Source: Pedobacter panaciterrae
GTDB lineage: Bacteria; Bacteroidota; Bacteroidia; Sphingobacteriales; Sphingobacteriaceae
Reading direction: 5' to 3'
Length of the DNA: 64,000 bases
NCBI RefSeq assembly: GCF_001636695.1
Contig: NZ_LGEL01000005.1
Location: 62,001-126,000, forward strand
Below, one piece after another: positions 35,369 through 44,491 of the stretch. The first letter of the stretch is position 1, and each line of letters opens with the position of its first letter. Made by a program: the position numbers and the translations under genes. The notes beneath the pieces are model-generated. The model saw only the letters and a program-made list of their open reading frames with translations, was not told the DNA's origin and ran no database searches.

Positions 35369-35468
35369 AATGCTAACGCGCAACAAAAACAGTAATTAAT
35401 TGTTGATTATCACTTTAGAACTATCTGAGTTTGCTTAAGAATCAAATGGTTCAAACCAGAAAATAGAA

Positions 35469-36791
35469 ATGGATACAAATCAGAAAAATCACATAACATC
35501 GGTGTTTCAAAGCCAAAAAAAGTTCTTTGCAACACGGAAAACCCAATCAATTGATTTCAGGATTGAGCAACTTGGGAATCTAAAAAAATCATTTGTGGCA
35601 CATACTGATGCGATTTGCGATGCCATGTTCACAGATTTGGGAAAGAGCAGAGCAGAGACTGAGTATGCCGAAATAAAAATAGTTTTGGATGAACTGGATT
35701 ACTGCGTTGAGCACCTCGAAAGCTGGGCTAAACCTATTGAGATGCCCTCAAAGCAACATTCCTCAGGAGCTGAAATTGTAAGTAAGGTAACCTTTCAGCC
35801 CTATGGGCTTAGCTATATTGTAGGTCCGTTTAATTATCCTGTTCAATTGACTTTTAGTCCCTTATTAGGTGCTATAATGGGCGGAAATACTGCTATTATC
35901 AAGCCATCAGAAAACACGCCAAACGTTGCCGGGGTTATTGAAAAGATAGTGAATGAGGCATTCTCTCCCGACTATGTATCGGTGATACAAGGATCAATCG
36001 AGGAAAATACGCTTTTGTTAAGCTTAAAATTTGACTATATTTTCTTTACAGGAAGTCCTAATGTAGGCAAGATTGTAATGAAGGCAGCTGCCGAACAGCT
36101 CATCCCATTGACTCTGGAACTGGGCGGGAAATCGCCGACTATTGTTCATAAGGATGCCAATCTTGATAAGGCAGTTGAAAGGATTACAAGGGGCAAATGG
36201 ATGAACTGTGGGCAGACCTGCGTAGCCCCTGATTATATCTATGTACATGAATCGATAAAGGAGGAGTTGATCGAGAAATTTAAGCGCTATCTTCAGAAGA
36301 CCTACGATGGTAATTCATTGGGCAAGATTGGCAAGATTGTTTCACAGCAGCAGGTGAGGAATCTTGCTGGATATCTGGATGCAGCGAAAGGAAAAGTAGT
36401 ATATGGTGGTAAGTATGATCTGGAAACCCGTTATTTTGAAGCGACAATAATGGATAATGTGGTCTGGACCGATGCGGTAATGCAGCAGGAGATATTCGGG
36501 CCGATTCTTCCATTTCTAAGCTACTCTGACATTGATGTGGTCCTTGATGAGATCAATTCCAGACCTAAGCCCTTGGCATTATATGTTTTTTCTGAGGATA
36601 AGACTTTTGCAGAAGATGTTTTAAGCAGGACGACAAGTGGTGATGCTGAAATCAACAGCACATTGATACATGTAGGAATCCATTTTTTACCCTTTGGTGG
36701 TGTAGGGACTTCAGGAATTGGTAAGTATCACGGACAATATAGCTTCCAGACTTTCAGTCATATGAGATCTGTAGTAGAGCTCAGGCAATAA
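35469..36791 (+). CDS. Class 3-type NAD(P)-dependent aldehyde dehydrogenase
   Basis: A 440-aa enzyme, shorter than most ALDHs and like the class 3/CalB subgroup. Catalytic Cys is C251 in NCGQTC, the general base Glu is E217 in LELGGKSP, and the NAD-loop is FTGSPNVG (193-200). It oxidises medium-chain or aromatic aldehydes to acids. It lies 100 bp after the DJ-1-like gene on the same strand and may belong with it in aldehyde detoxification. Confidence 0.92.
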   Translation: MDTNQKNHITSVFQSQKKFFATRKTQSIDFRIEQLGNLKKSFVAHTDAICDAMFTDLGKSRAETEYAEIKIVLDELDYCVEHLESWAKPIEMPSKQHSSGAEIVSKVTFQPYGLSYIVGPFNYPVQLTFSPLLGAIMGGNTAIIKPSENTPNVAGVIEKIVNEAFSPDYVSVIQGSIEENTLLLSLKFDYIFFTGSPNVGKIVMKAAAEQLIPLTLELGGKSPTIVHKDANLDKAVERITRGKWMNCGQTCVAPDYIYVHESIKEELIEKFKRYLQKTYDGNSLGKIGKIVSQQQVRNLAGYLDAAKGKVVYGGKYDLETRYFEATIMDNVVWTDAVMQQEIFGPILPFLSYSDIDVVLDEINSRPKPLALYVFSEDKTFAEDVLSRTTSGDAEINSTLIHVGIHFLPFGGVGTSGIGKYHGQYSFQTFSHMRSVVELRQ

Positions 36792-36808
36792 CCTCTATCA
36801 AAATAATT

Positions 36809-37144
36809 TTAATGGCTCACAGATTTAGAGAATACATTGATCACCACCACTCCGCAAATAATCAGCACAATACCAATTATTGCCGGAAGATCCAGTTTCT
36901 GTTTAAACAGAAAAAGACCTACCACTGAGATCATAACTATACCGACTCCAGACCATATGGCATAGGCAATACCAAGATTGAGCTTATTGAGGCTAAGACT
37001 CAAAAAATAAAAAGCCGTTGCGTAGCCTATCAGGGTTAAAACCGACGGCCATAGTTTACTAAACTGGTCAGATGCCTTTAAGGCCGATGTAGCAATAATT
37101 TCAAAAACAATAGCAATGAATAATATAAGGTAGGTTTTTAACAT
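36809..37144 (-). CDS. Small multidrug resistance (SMR) family transporter
   Basis: A 111-aa protein with four membrane spans. The conserved membrane Glu (FEIIATSALKAS, near residue 14) and the IAYAIWSGVG segment mark the EmrE/SugE family, dual-topology drug or guanidinium/proton antiporters. The ATG at 37144 is chosen over longer in-frame starts because it gives the family's normal length. It follows the urea transporter gene by 2 bp; together with a urea transporter a guanidinium-exporter (Gdx) role is plausible but not proven. Confidence 0.9.
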   Translation of the reverse strand: MLKTYLILFIAIVFEIIATSALKASDQFSKLWPSVLTLIGYATAFYFLSLSLNKLNLGIAYAIWSGVGIVMISVVGLFLFKQKLDLPAIIGIVLIICGVVVINVFSKSVSH

Positions 37145-37146
37145 TT

Positions 37147-38031
37147 TTAGTTTGTTATAGTTTGTTCTAATCTTTGTTTCAGGTTCAGGTTTTTGAAAAA
37201 CAAAGTAATACAGGTAGCGGCTACAAAAGGGAAAGTAAGTTGAATAAGGTTGAGCTTGTTCATCTGAAAAGCAATAATTACAGATAGTATTATTGAAATA
37301 GCTGCCCATATGCCATCTTTCGGTTTATCGCCCGCAAAAACAATGGCACATAAAACGGCATTGTAGCTAAATAAACCCATCTCAATCGCATCTATAGGTA
37401 CAGAGCATAAGGCCGATAAAGTAGCCGCTAATATTGCTCCTGTAATTCCATATAATGCTGCAATTGGCGAATTTATAAATACTGCTATGAAGAAAATGAT
37501 TCCTGAAATGGCACTTCCCTGAAAAATAACTTCACCAAAACCTCTTAGTGCAAATGTAAAATCATTTGTAATATGCGTTTCGGCTGAAAGCAACTCAGAA
37601 GCAGCAACAGGATAAATGTGATGAAATAAATAGATAATAGCCCAGGTAACAAGAACAAATGGTAGCGTAAATACCGGTATTTTCTTTACAATACACCAAT
37701 GCTGTATAATTGTTGCCAGGGCAGAACCAACTACAATGGCTACCCAGGTAATCATAACCGGTTTAAAGAACAGTATAAGGGCTACACCAACCAGAGCGGC
37801 ACTAAAACCATATAAGCCTTGTTGAGTTTCCTTTTTGTCGTAACTCAATACTTTTGCAGTTAATGTACCGGTAAGCACAGCTAAAACTGCGCCGATACCC
37901 ATAAGTATTGAACCGTAAAAAATGCCTGCTAAAAAAAGTAATCCGGTTAGTGCATTTTCCTGAAGCATAATTTGCCCAACACCTTTCGATAATGTATTCA
38001 CAAAAGGTAGTTTTTGTTCTAATAGCTTCAT
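37147..38031 (-). CDS. Urea transporter (UT family)
   Basis: A 294-aa polytopic protein with the repeated UT signature: GLYGFSAALVGVALILFF and later PVFTLPFVLVTW, with about ten membrane spans. UT proteins form channels for urea; no urease genes are present in the window. The pairing with an SMR gene 2 bp downstream suggests joint handling of nitrogen-rich small molecules such as urea and guanidinium. The start MKLLEQKLPF is the only reasonable one. Confidence 0.88.
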   Translation of the reverse strand: MKLLEQKLPFVNTLSKGVGQIMLQENALTGLLFLAGIFYGSILMGIGAVLAVLTGTLTAKVLSYDKKETQQGLYGFSAALVGVALILFFKPVMITWVAIVVGSALATIIQHWCIVKKIPVFTLPFVLVTWAIIYLFHHIYPVAASELLSAETHITNDFTFALRGFGEVIFQGSAISGIIFFIAVFINSPIAALYGITGAILAATLSALCSVPIDAIEMGLFSYNAVLCAIVFAGDKPKDGIWAAISIILSVIIAFQMNKLNLIQLTFPFVAATCITLFFKNLNLKQRLEQTITN

Positions 38032-38187
38032 AGGTAGTTCAGTTTTAGATAAGCGCAGTAAAGTGTAATTATATTTTGGTAAATGAAGGTGTCTTCAAAA
38101 TTAAAAATATTAAAATTAAATCACTCTTTTAGTCAAAAATGCTAGTATTTATTAATTAAGACAGTCAGAAAATAATATGCACAGAAT

Positions 38188-39426
38188 TTAAGCAGACTCA
38201 AGATCATGTATGTTTTTGGCCATAACCAATTTGTCAGCTTTTGATTTAGTCAGTTTTAAAGCAGCCTGAAAGTGAAAAATCGCTTTACTGTTTTCAATTC
38301 CTGTGTATAAGTTCCCTAACAGCGCATGATATAGATGATTGCTGACCAGGTTTAGCTTTTCCGCTTCTATAATGGCTTCATTCTTACCATTAGCTTTTGA
38401 TAATGCATAGGTTCTGTTTAATGCGGCTATTGGTGAGTATTCTAACTGAAGCAGCTTATTATAAAGTTGCAAAATGTTTTCCCATTTTTCTTTTGTGTCT
38501 TGCTTAAGGGTATGCCAATAGGCGATGCCTGCCTCAAGATGGTATTTGGAAAGTTTATCTCCTACGTAAGCCTGGTTTAAAAAATATTCTCCCTGAATAA
38601 TGAGTTCTTCATTCCAAAGGTCTTCATTTTGATCCTGATAGAGTATGGTTTCTCCATTGGGGTTAATTCTTGCTTCGAAGCGGGAGGAGTGAAAGCACAT
38701 TAATGAAATTAGTGCATTTACAATCGGTTTATTGGTTGCCTTGTTTTCGAGTAGCAGGTTTGTTAAGCGCATGGCTTCCAGGCAAACGTCTTTTCTTAAA
38801 GTTACATCCTTTCCTGATGAGTAATAGCCCTCATTAAAGAGGAGGTATAAAGTTCTTAAAACAATTTCAAGTCTGTTTTCAATTTCCGATGGATTAGGAA
38901 GCTCTATCTTAACCTGTTCAGTTCTAAGTTTTTCTTTAGCACGAAATAGCCTCTTGTTAATCACTTCTTTGTTGGTTAAAAATGCATTAGCTATTTCATC
39001 AATTCCAAAACCGCAAAGTACCCGAAGCGATAAACTTATTTGGGCTTCAGTAGAAATGGAAGGGTGACAAACGGCAAACATCATTTGCAACTGGCAATCT
39101 GTAATGTTCTGATCAGAAAGGTCTATTTCAAATTCCTGAATTTCGGAAATGTTGTTTTGGATATGTGGTATTATCTTTTGATCGAAGAGCGTATTTCTTT
39201 TTAAATAATCTTTCGCTTTATTCTTTGCAACTGTATAGAGCCAGGCTACGGGGTTTTCAGGTAAACCTTTTATTCCCCAGGTTTCGGAAGCCATCAGAAA
39301 AGTATCACTTGAAATATCTTCTGCAATTTCGATATGTTCAAGACCAAATATTTTAGTCAGTACAGCAGTTAGTTTCCTGTATTCTGTCCTAAATAAATGT
39401 GGTATTAATTCTTCTGATTGCTTCAT
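38188..39426 (-). CDS. ECF42-type RNA polymerase sigma factor (DUF6596)
   Basis: A 412-aa sigma factor: regions 2 and 4 in the first ~180 residues, then a long C-terminal TPR-like DUF6596 extension (about 190-412). Such large ECF42 factors have no anti-sigma gene and are linked to DGPF/YCII proteins, exactly what lies upstream here (39513). A hairpin at 39451-39481 separates it from the YCII gene. The target regulon is expected to include the YCII and SRPBCC genes. Confidence 0.9.
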   Translation of the reverse strand: MKQSEELIPHLFRTEYRKLTAVLTKIFGLEHIEIAEDISSDTFLMASETWGIKGLPENPVAWLYTVAKNKAKDYLKRNTLFDQKIIPHIQNNISEIQEFEIDLSDQNITDCQLQMMFAVCHPSISTEAQISLSLRVLCGFGIDEIANAFLTNKEVINKRLFRAKEKLRTEQVKIELPNPSEIENRLEIVLRTLYLLFNEGYYSSGKDVTLRKDVCLEAMRLTNLLLENKATNKPIVNALISLMCFHSSRFEARINPNGETILYQDQNEDLWNEELIIQGEYFLNQAYVGDKLSKYHLEAGIAYWHTLKQDTKEKWENILQLYNKLLQLEYSPIAALNRTYALSKANGKNEAIIEAEKLNLVSNHLYHALLGNLYTGIENSKAIFHFQAALKLTKSKADKLVMAKNIHDLESA

Positions 39427-39450
39427 AATGGTAGGTTAATGCTCAAAATC

Positions 39451-39488
39451 GAAAAGCCTCTGCAAAATACAAAGGCTTTTCATTTTTT
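39451..39488. terminator. Hairpin between YCII gene and sigma gene
   Basis: GAAAAGCC (39451-39458) pairs with GGCTTTTC (39474-39481), followed on the plus strand by a T run. On the minus strand it lies between the YCII stop and the sigma start and may reduce read-through. Confidence 0.55.
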
Positions 39489-39512
39489 TTACGCTAATCG
39501 TACGATTATAGC

Positions 39513-39854
39513 TTACAAAGGATTAATTGCTCTAACCTCTACACTTCCGCCATTTTGAAAGATAGGACAGCCTTTAGCCATTTCAGTAGCATCTTCTAGT
39601 GATTCGGCTCTAACAAGAGTGTACCCCCCAATAGACTCTTTGATTTCCATATACGGGCCATCAGTAATTACATTTCCCGGTTTTACGGTGTTTCCATCGT
39701 CGGCCAACCGGTTACCTCTGTCAACCAGTTTGTTTTGTGCAGCAATGCCTCCAATCCAATCCATCCATCTTTTTGTTTCTGCCTGCATTTCTTCAGGAGA
39801 ACTTTTGTGCATCGCCCGGTAATCGTTTCTAAATACAAATAAGAACTCTTTCAT
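39513..39854 (-). CDS. YCII/DGPF-domain protein
   Basis: A 113-aa protein with the N-terminal MKEFLFVFRND strand and DGPYMEIKESIGGYTLV (about 65-81), the DGPF signature. These small proteins fold like the ferredoxin-like YCII enzyme; their reaction is unknown, and they are standard partners of ECF42 sigma factors. It lies between the sigma factor and an SRPBCC gene on the same strand. Confidence 0.9.
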   Translation of the reverse strand: MKEFLFVFRNDYRAMHKSSPEEMQAETKRWMDWIGGIAAQNKLVDRGNRLADDGNTVKPGNVITDGPYMEIKESIGGYTLVRAESLEDATEMAKGCPIFQNGGSVEVRAINPL

Positions 39855-39938
39855 TTTGTTTAAATTTTAATGGTTAAAAACAGATGACGATTATAATTTC
39901 CAAAATTGGACATAGTCAGCCAAATTTTTAACAATTGA

Positions 39939-40367
39939 TCAGACTGTTGTCTCTGTATATTTTTTAAAGCTATTAAGGATTGACTGCCAGCCGCCTTTTT
40001 GCATTTCTACGGGGTTTTGAGTTTCTGCATCAAAAGATTCAGTTATTTTGGTAGTATTGCCATCTGGAGTAAAGATGATTTTTACTTTTCGGTCATCACC
40101 AAGTGTGTAGGCAATCAGCTTATGTGTTTCAACTTCATCGTAAATACCACCAAAATCGAATCCAAAACTTCCATCTTTGGCTTCCATACGCGAAGAAAAT
40201 GCTCCACCTACACGTAAATCATTTTCTGCTTTAGGCGTGTGCCAATCTTCAGATGCGCTATTCCATTTAATAATGTGCTCAGGGCTGGTCCAAAGGTTCC
40301 AGACTTTTTCGACCGGGGCATTTATTGTAGCTTCTATTGTAACTGTTGTTTTTTCTGTAGTATTCAT
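39939..40367 (-). CDS. SRPBCC (AHSA1-like) domain protein
   Basis: A 142-aa START/Bet v1-like protein: VTIEATINAPVEKVWNLWTS at the N-terminus and a C-terminal helix with GGWQSILNSFKKY (about 125-137), the hallmarks of the AHSA1/DUF1801-adjacent SRPBCC group. It likely binds a hydrophobic ligand. It forms the third member of the ECF42 trio with the YCII protein and sigma factor. Confidence 0.88.
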   Translation of the reverse strand: MNTTEKTTVTIEATINAPVEKVWNLWTSPEHIIKWNSASEDWHTPKAENDLRVGGAFSSRMEAKDGSFGFDFGGIYDEVETHKLIAYTLGDDRKVKIIFTPDGNTTKITESFDAETQNPVEMQKGGWQSILNSFKKYTETTV

Positions 40368-40650
40368 TTTGTTTAATTTTAAAGAGGTTTTGTTTATTCT
40401 TTTGATGATTTAGGCTCACTAATTTAAATTGTTAATGACTATTCAAAATTGCAACGAAAAAGCCCAACAGATGATGTGTACAAGCGACAATCTGAAGGGG
40501 AATATACGACAACATCTATTCAGTTGTTAATCGTCATTTTAGTAACCTTTTTGTGAATAATATCATCTTTCCGTAACTTAATATAAATTTAGTATAAAAT
40601 ACTACTACTTCCGCCTGGAAGAACACACTCAACCAAATGAACCTAATACT

Positions 40651-41958
40651 ATGACTAAAATTGCAATTCCAAATTTAACCGACCGAAGATCGTTTTTAAA
40701 GAAATCGGGTATTGTGCTGGTAGGAAGTACGTTAGCTTATCAATCGGGCTTTGCCAATCCATTGTTTTCTTCCCTAAAATCTAAACTTAAAGTAGGGTTA
40801 ATAGGCTGCGGTGGTAGGGGGACAGGTGCAGCAGCACAAGCCTTACAAGCAGACCCTGATGTAATTATAACAGCAATGGCAGATGTTTTTGAGGATAGAC
40901 TGGATGGTGCTTATACTGCTCTTGTAGAAATTGGCGGCGATAGAGTTAAGGTAGAGAAAAAGAATAAATTTATTGGGTTCGATGCTTATCAGAAGCTAAT
41001 AGATTCTGGTGTAGATGTGGTATTGCTTACAACTCCGCCAGCATTTAGACCGGATCATTTAACAGCAGCAATTAATGCAAATAAACATGTTTTTTGTGAA
41101 AAACCTGTTGCAGTTGATGTGCCCGGGATACGTAAGGTTTTAGATGCAGCAAAAAAAGCACGCGAGAAAAACCTTTCTCTGGTGTCTGGTTTTTGTTTCC
41201 GCTATGACCTGCCAAGCAGGGCTACTTTTGGAAGGATTTTAAAAGGAGATGTTGGAGACATCAGGACAGTTTCTACATTCAGAAACGGTGCGGGGAACTG
41301 GTCAAATCCTCGTCAGCCAGGCTGGACAGACCTTACCTATAAAATGCGCAACTGGCATTACCATAGCTGGCTTTCGGGCGATTTTATAACCGAACAGGCT
41401 GTTCATAGTCTGGATCTGATGTCGTGGGCTATGAGTGGAAAAATGCCGGTCAGCGCAACAGGAACAGGGGGCAGGCAAGTACGCGTTGATGAGATCTTTG
41501 GTAATATATATGATCATTTTGCTATAGAATATGAGTATGCCAACGGAGTAAAGGGTTATCATTTCTGCAGACAGCAGGAGGGAACTTCGCATCGCAATAG
41601 CGTAGATGTATTGGGCTCAGATGGAAGTGCAGCTATTAATGTTGGCAGTAAATATGAAATAACAGGTAAAAATAAATGGCTATATGATGGCGAGAAAAAC
41701 AACATGTATCAAACTCAGCATAATGAGCTCTTTGCTGGTATAAGAAGTGGCAATCCAATAAATCAGGGTGAGGAAATGGCAAATAGCACCATGTTGGCTA
41801 TTTGGGGACGTATGGTTGCTTATAGTGGACAAACAATCACTTTGGAACAAGCCATGAAGTCTACCGAAACACTTGGTCCAAAAATAGAAGATTACAATTG
41901 GGACCTTAAATGGGAAGACCATCCGGTGGCTTTACCAGGCATCACTAAAGTAATTTAA
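40651..41958 (+). CDS. Gfo/Idh/MocA-family oxidoreductase, Tat-exported
   Basis: A 435-aa protein with a twin-arginine-type signal (DRRSFLKKSGIVLVGSTLAY, about 11-30). A Rossmann domain follows with GLIGCGGRGTG (about 49-59) and CEKPVA (about 150-155), whose Lys is catalytic in the family. The C-terminal domain is the dimerising beta-sheet. Members oxidise sugars or glycosides with tightly bound NAD(P). The next gene encodes a DUF1080 protein 19 bp downstream; oxidoreductase plus DUF1080 fits 3-keto-glycoside metabolism in the periplasm. Confidence 0.9.
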   Translation: MTKIAIPNLTDRRSFLKKSGIVLVGSTLAYQSGFANPLFSSLKSKLKVGLIGCGGRGTGAAAQALQADPDVIITAMADVFEDRLDGAYTALVEIGGDRVKVEKKNKFIGFDAYQKLIDSGVDVVLLTTPPAFRPDHLTAAINANKHVFCEKPVAVDVPGIRKVLDAAKKAREKNLSLVSGFCFRYDLPSRATFGRILKGDVGDIRTVSTFRNGAGNWSNPRQPGWTDLTYKMRNWHYHSWLSGDFITEQAVHSLDLMSWAMSGKMPVSATGTGGRQVRVDEIFGNIYDHFAIEYEYANGVKGYHFCRQQEGTSHRNSVDVLGSDGSAAINVGSKYEITGKNKWLYDGEKNNMYQTQHNELFAGIRSGNPINQGEEMANSTMLAIWGRMVAYSGQTITLEQAMKSTETLGPKIEDYNWDLKWEDHPVALPGITKVI

Positions 41959-41977
41959 CATACTTTAAACTACAGAT

Positions 41978-42688
41978 ATGAAAATATTAAGTGGAATGGG
42001 TATGACCTTTCTGTTTCTTTTGTTTTGCAAGACATCATTATATGCACAGTCAAAACCTATCAAATTTGGCACTGAACTAAAACTGGAACAAACAACAAGT
42101 GATAATAAAACTAAGGGAGCATCTATTAACTGGATCAACGTAAATACTGATCCCGATACCTGGAGAGTGGAAAAGGATCTGCTCATTTGTAAAGGCAAGC
42201 CTATTGGTGTTATGCGTTCAGAAAAGCTGTACGAGAATTTTATACTACAGGTTGAATGGATGCATATGGAAGCAGGTGGGAACTCGGGTGTATTTGTATG
42301 GAGTGATGCCAAACCGGGAGCGGAAAATCGCTTGCCCGGTGGAGTTGAAGTACAGATGCTCGAGCTCGACTGGGTAAATCAAAATATTAGGGATGGTGTG
42401 AAGCCACCTATTGCATATGTTCATGGAGAACTTTTTGGAGTTGGAGGTGTAGAAACCGTTCCGGATAATCCAAGGGGCGAGCGTAGCAAATCAGTGGAAA
42501 ACCGTTGCAAGGGGAAAGGTGAATGGAATAGCTATACGGTAGTTTGTGTGGATGGAACCATCAAATTATCTGTGAATGGCAAGTTCGTAAATGGGATAAG
42601 TAAATCAACTGTAAAGAAGGGATACCTGTGTTTGGAATCTGAAGGGGCTGAGATTCATTTTCGTAATTTAAAAATAACTGAATTATAA
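41978..42688 (+). CDS. DUF1080 (3-keto-glycoside hydrolase-type) secreted protein
   Basis: A 236-aa protein with a signal peptide ending near LYAQ (about residue 24) and a DUF1080 domain. [16 protein letters not shown] (about 92-107) and the final strand [15 protein letters not shown] are family features. It forms a pair with the Gfo/Idh oxidoreductase upstream. Some DUF1080 enzymes cleave 3-keto-glycosides formed by such oxidoreductases, so a two-step sugar oxidation and cleavage is likely. It differs in length and detail from the DUF1080 protein at 486. Confidence 0.88.
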   Translation: MKILSGMGMTFLFLLFCKTSLYAQSKPIKFGTELKLEQTTSDNKTKGASINWINVNTDPDTWRVEKDLLICKGKPIGVMRSEKLYENFILQVEWMHMEAGGNSGVFVWSDAKPGAENRLPGGVEVQMLELDWVNQNIRDGVKPPIAYVHGELFGVGGVETVPDNPRGERSKSVENRCKGKGEWNSYTVVCVDGTIKLSVNGKFVNGISKSTVKKGYLCLESEGAEIHFRNLKITEL

Positions 42689-42739
42689 TCGATATTGGGT
42701 TATAGTATTGAAAAAAAATCCCAATTTCGTAAATTGAAA

Positions 42740-44491
42740 ATGAAGAATTCAGATACTAAAGGTCCAAAACAGAAGGCAAATCAAGGTCCGAGCATTTTTA
42801 GCCTGCTTAAACCTTATTCAGGCTTGATTTTTCTATTGATCTTGTTCGCATTACTTAGTAATGGCCTGAATCTCTGGATTCCAAAACTTATTGGTAGCGG
42901 TATAGATGCCTATAGCGCTGGTAAGTTTTCATATAAAACAATTGCAACAGAGTTTATAATTGTAGTACTTATCATCTTTTTATTCAGTGTGCTGCAAAGT
43001 TTAATGCAAACCTATGCCTCAGAGAAAGTGGCAAGGGACTTAAGGACCCGACTAGCTGATAAAATTTCCAGACAAAGCTTTGCATATATACAAACTACCA
43101 ATCCATCACGTTTACTTACCAATCTTACGTCGGATGTAGATTCTATAAAACTGTTTGTATCCCAGGCCATTGTTTCAATCGTATCTTCTTTGTTTATCAT
43201 TATTGGAGCAAGTATCTTATTGCTTAGCATCAACTGGGAACTTGGTTTAATCGTAATGGCTATTATTCCAATTATTGGGGGCACATTTTTTATCGTACTG
43301 GGCAAAGTGCGTGTGCTATTCAAAAAGAGCAGGGAAGTAATAGACTGGTTAAATAAAGTAATTAATGAAAGTATCCTTGGGGCCATGTTAATTCGTGTAA
43401 TTAACTCACAACAGCTGGAATACGATAAGTTTTTTGAAGCGAGCAATAAGGCTAAAGATATTGGGCTTTCAATTTTGAGGTTATTTGCCTGGCTAATTCC
43501 CATAATTGTATTCACTGCTAATATGGCGGGTTTGATGATCCTGGTTCTGGGTGGACATTATGTTATTAATGGCAAAATGAGCTTAGGTGATTTTGCTGCC
43601 TTTAACAGTTATCTGGCGCTGCTTATTTTCCCAATCCTGATCATAGGTTTTATGAGTAACGTAATCGCTCAGGCTACTGCCTCCTATGGCAGGATCAGCG
43701 AGATGCTCGAAAGGCCAGATACCATAGAAAAAGGTCAGCTGGAAGCTAATTTAACAGGAGCAATAGAGATGAAGGGGATTAATGTTAATTACGGTGAAAA
43801 ACCCGTATTAAAGCAAATTGACTTATCTGTACGTCCTGGATCGCGGACTGCGGTAATTGGGCCAACAGCGGCTGGTAAAACGCAACTGCTCTATTTGCTT
43901 AGTGGCTTAATTAAACCAGATAGTGGGACTTTAACATTCGACGGTCATCAAATAGATGAATATAAGAGCGAATCTTTTTATCAAAAATTAGGCTTTGTTT
44001 TTCAGGATAGCATCCTGTTCAACATGAGCATTCGGGAAAATATTACTTTTAGCGAAACGGTAACCGACGAGTCTTTACAAAGGGCAATTGAAACAGCCGA
44101 GCTAAAAGATTTTATGGAGTCATTGCCAGAAGGTTTAAATACCAGTGTATCTGAACGTGGGTTAAGCCTTTCAGGTGGACAAAAGCAGCGGATTATGCTG
44201 GCGCGTGCATTGGCAATAAATCCAAATGTATTGCTGCTCGATGATTTTACGGCGAGGGTGGATAATCAGACCGAAACCCGAATACTTGAAAATATCCAAC
44301 GTAATTACCCCGATTTAACACTTATTTCAGTAACTCAGAAAATAGCTGCCGTAGAGCATTATGAACAAATCATTTTGCTTATGCAGGGCGAAATATTAGC
44401 TGCCGGAACCCACAAAGAGCTTATGAATACGAGCCCTGAATATGTACAGATCTTTAATTCACAAAAAAGCACAAGCAATTATGAATTATAA
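42740..44491 (+). CDS. ABC exporter half-transporter with degenerate ATPase site
   Basis: A 583-aa type IV ABC exporter: six-span membrane domain then an NBD with Walker A GPTAAGKT and signature LSGGQ. Walker B ends in LLLDDF, so the catalytic Glu is Asp, and the switch region is LISVTQ, so the H-loop His is Gln. These are the same two changes as in TM287 of the heterodimer TM287/288. The ATG at 42740 is preferred over the upstream TTG. It overlaps the next ABC gene by 11 bp. The two should form a heterodimeric exporter for drugs or lipids. Confidence 0.9.
   Translation: MKNSDTKGPKQKANQGPSIFSLLKPYSGLIFLLILFALLSNGLNLWIPKLIGSGIDAYSAGKFSYKTIATEFIIVVLIIFLFSVLQSLMQTYASEKVARDLRTRLADKISRQSFAYIQTTNPSRLLTNLTSDVDSIKLFVSQAIVSIVSSLFIIIGASILLLSINWELGLIVMAIIPIIGGTFFIVLGKVRVLFKKSREVIDWLNKVINESILGAMLIRVINSQQLEYDKFFEASNKAKDIGLSILRLFAWLIPIIVFTANMAGLMILVLGGHYVINGKMSLGDFAAFNSYLALLIFPILIIGFMSNVIAQATASYGRISEMLERPDTIEKGQLEANLTGAIEMKGINVNYGEKPVLKQIDLSVRPGSRTAVIGPTAAGKTQLLYLLSGLIKPDSGTLTFDGHQIDEYKSESFYQKLGFVFQDSILFNMSIRENITFSETVTDESLQRAIETAELKDFMESLPEGLNTSVSERGLSLSGGQKQRIMLARALAINPNVLLLDDFTARVDNQTETRILENIQRNYPDLTLISVTQKIAAVEHYEQIILLMQGEILAAGTHKELMNTSPEYVQIFNSQKSTSNYEL

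Noticed and set aside
38188-39426. Second dCas12f-type sigma factor
   Set aside because: It is an ordinary ECF42 factor with YCII and SRPBCC partners and no Cas gene nearby.
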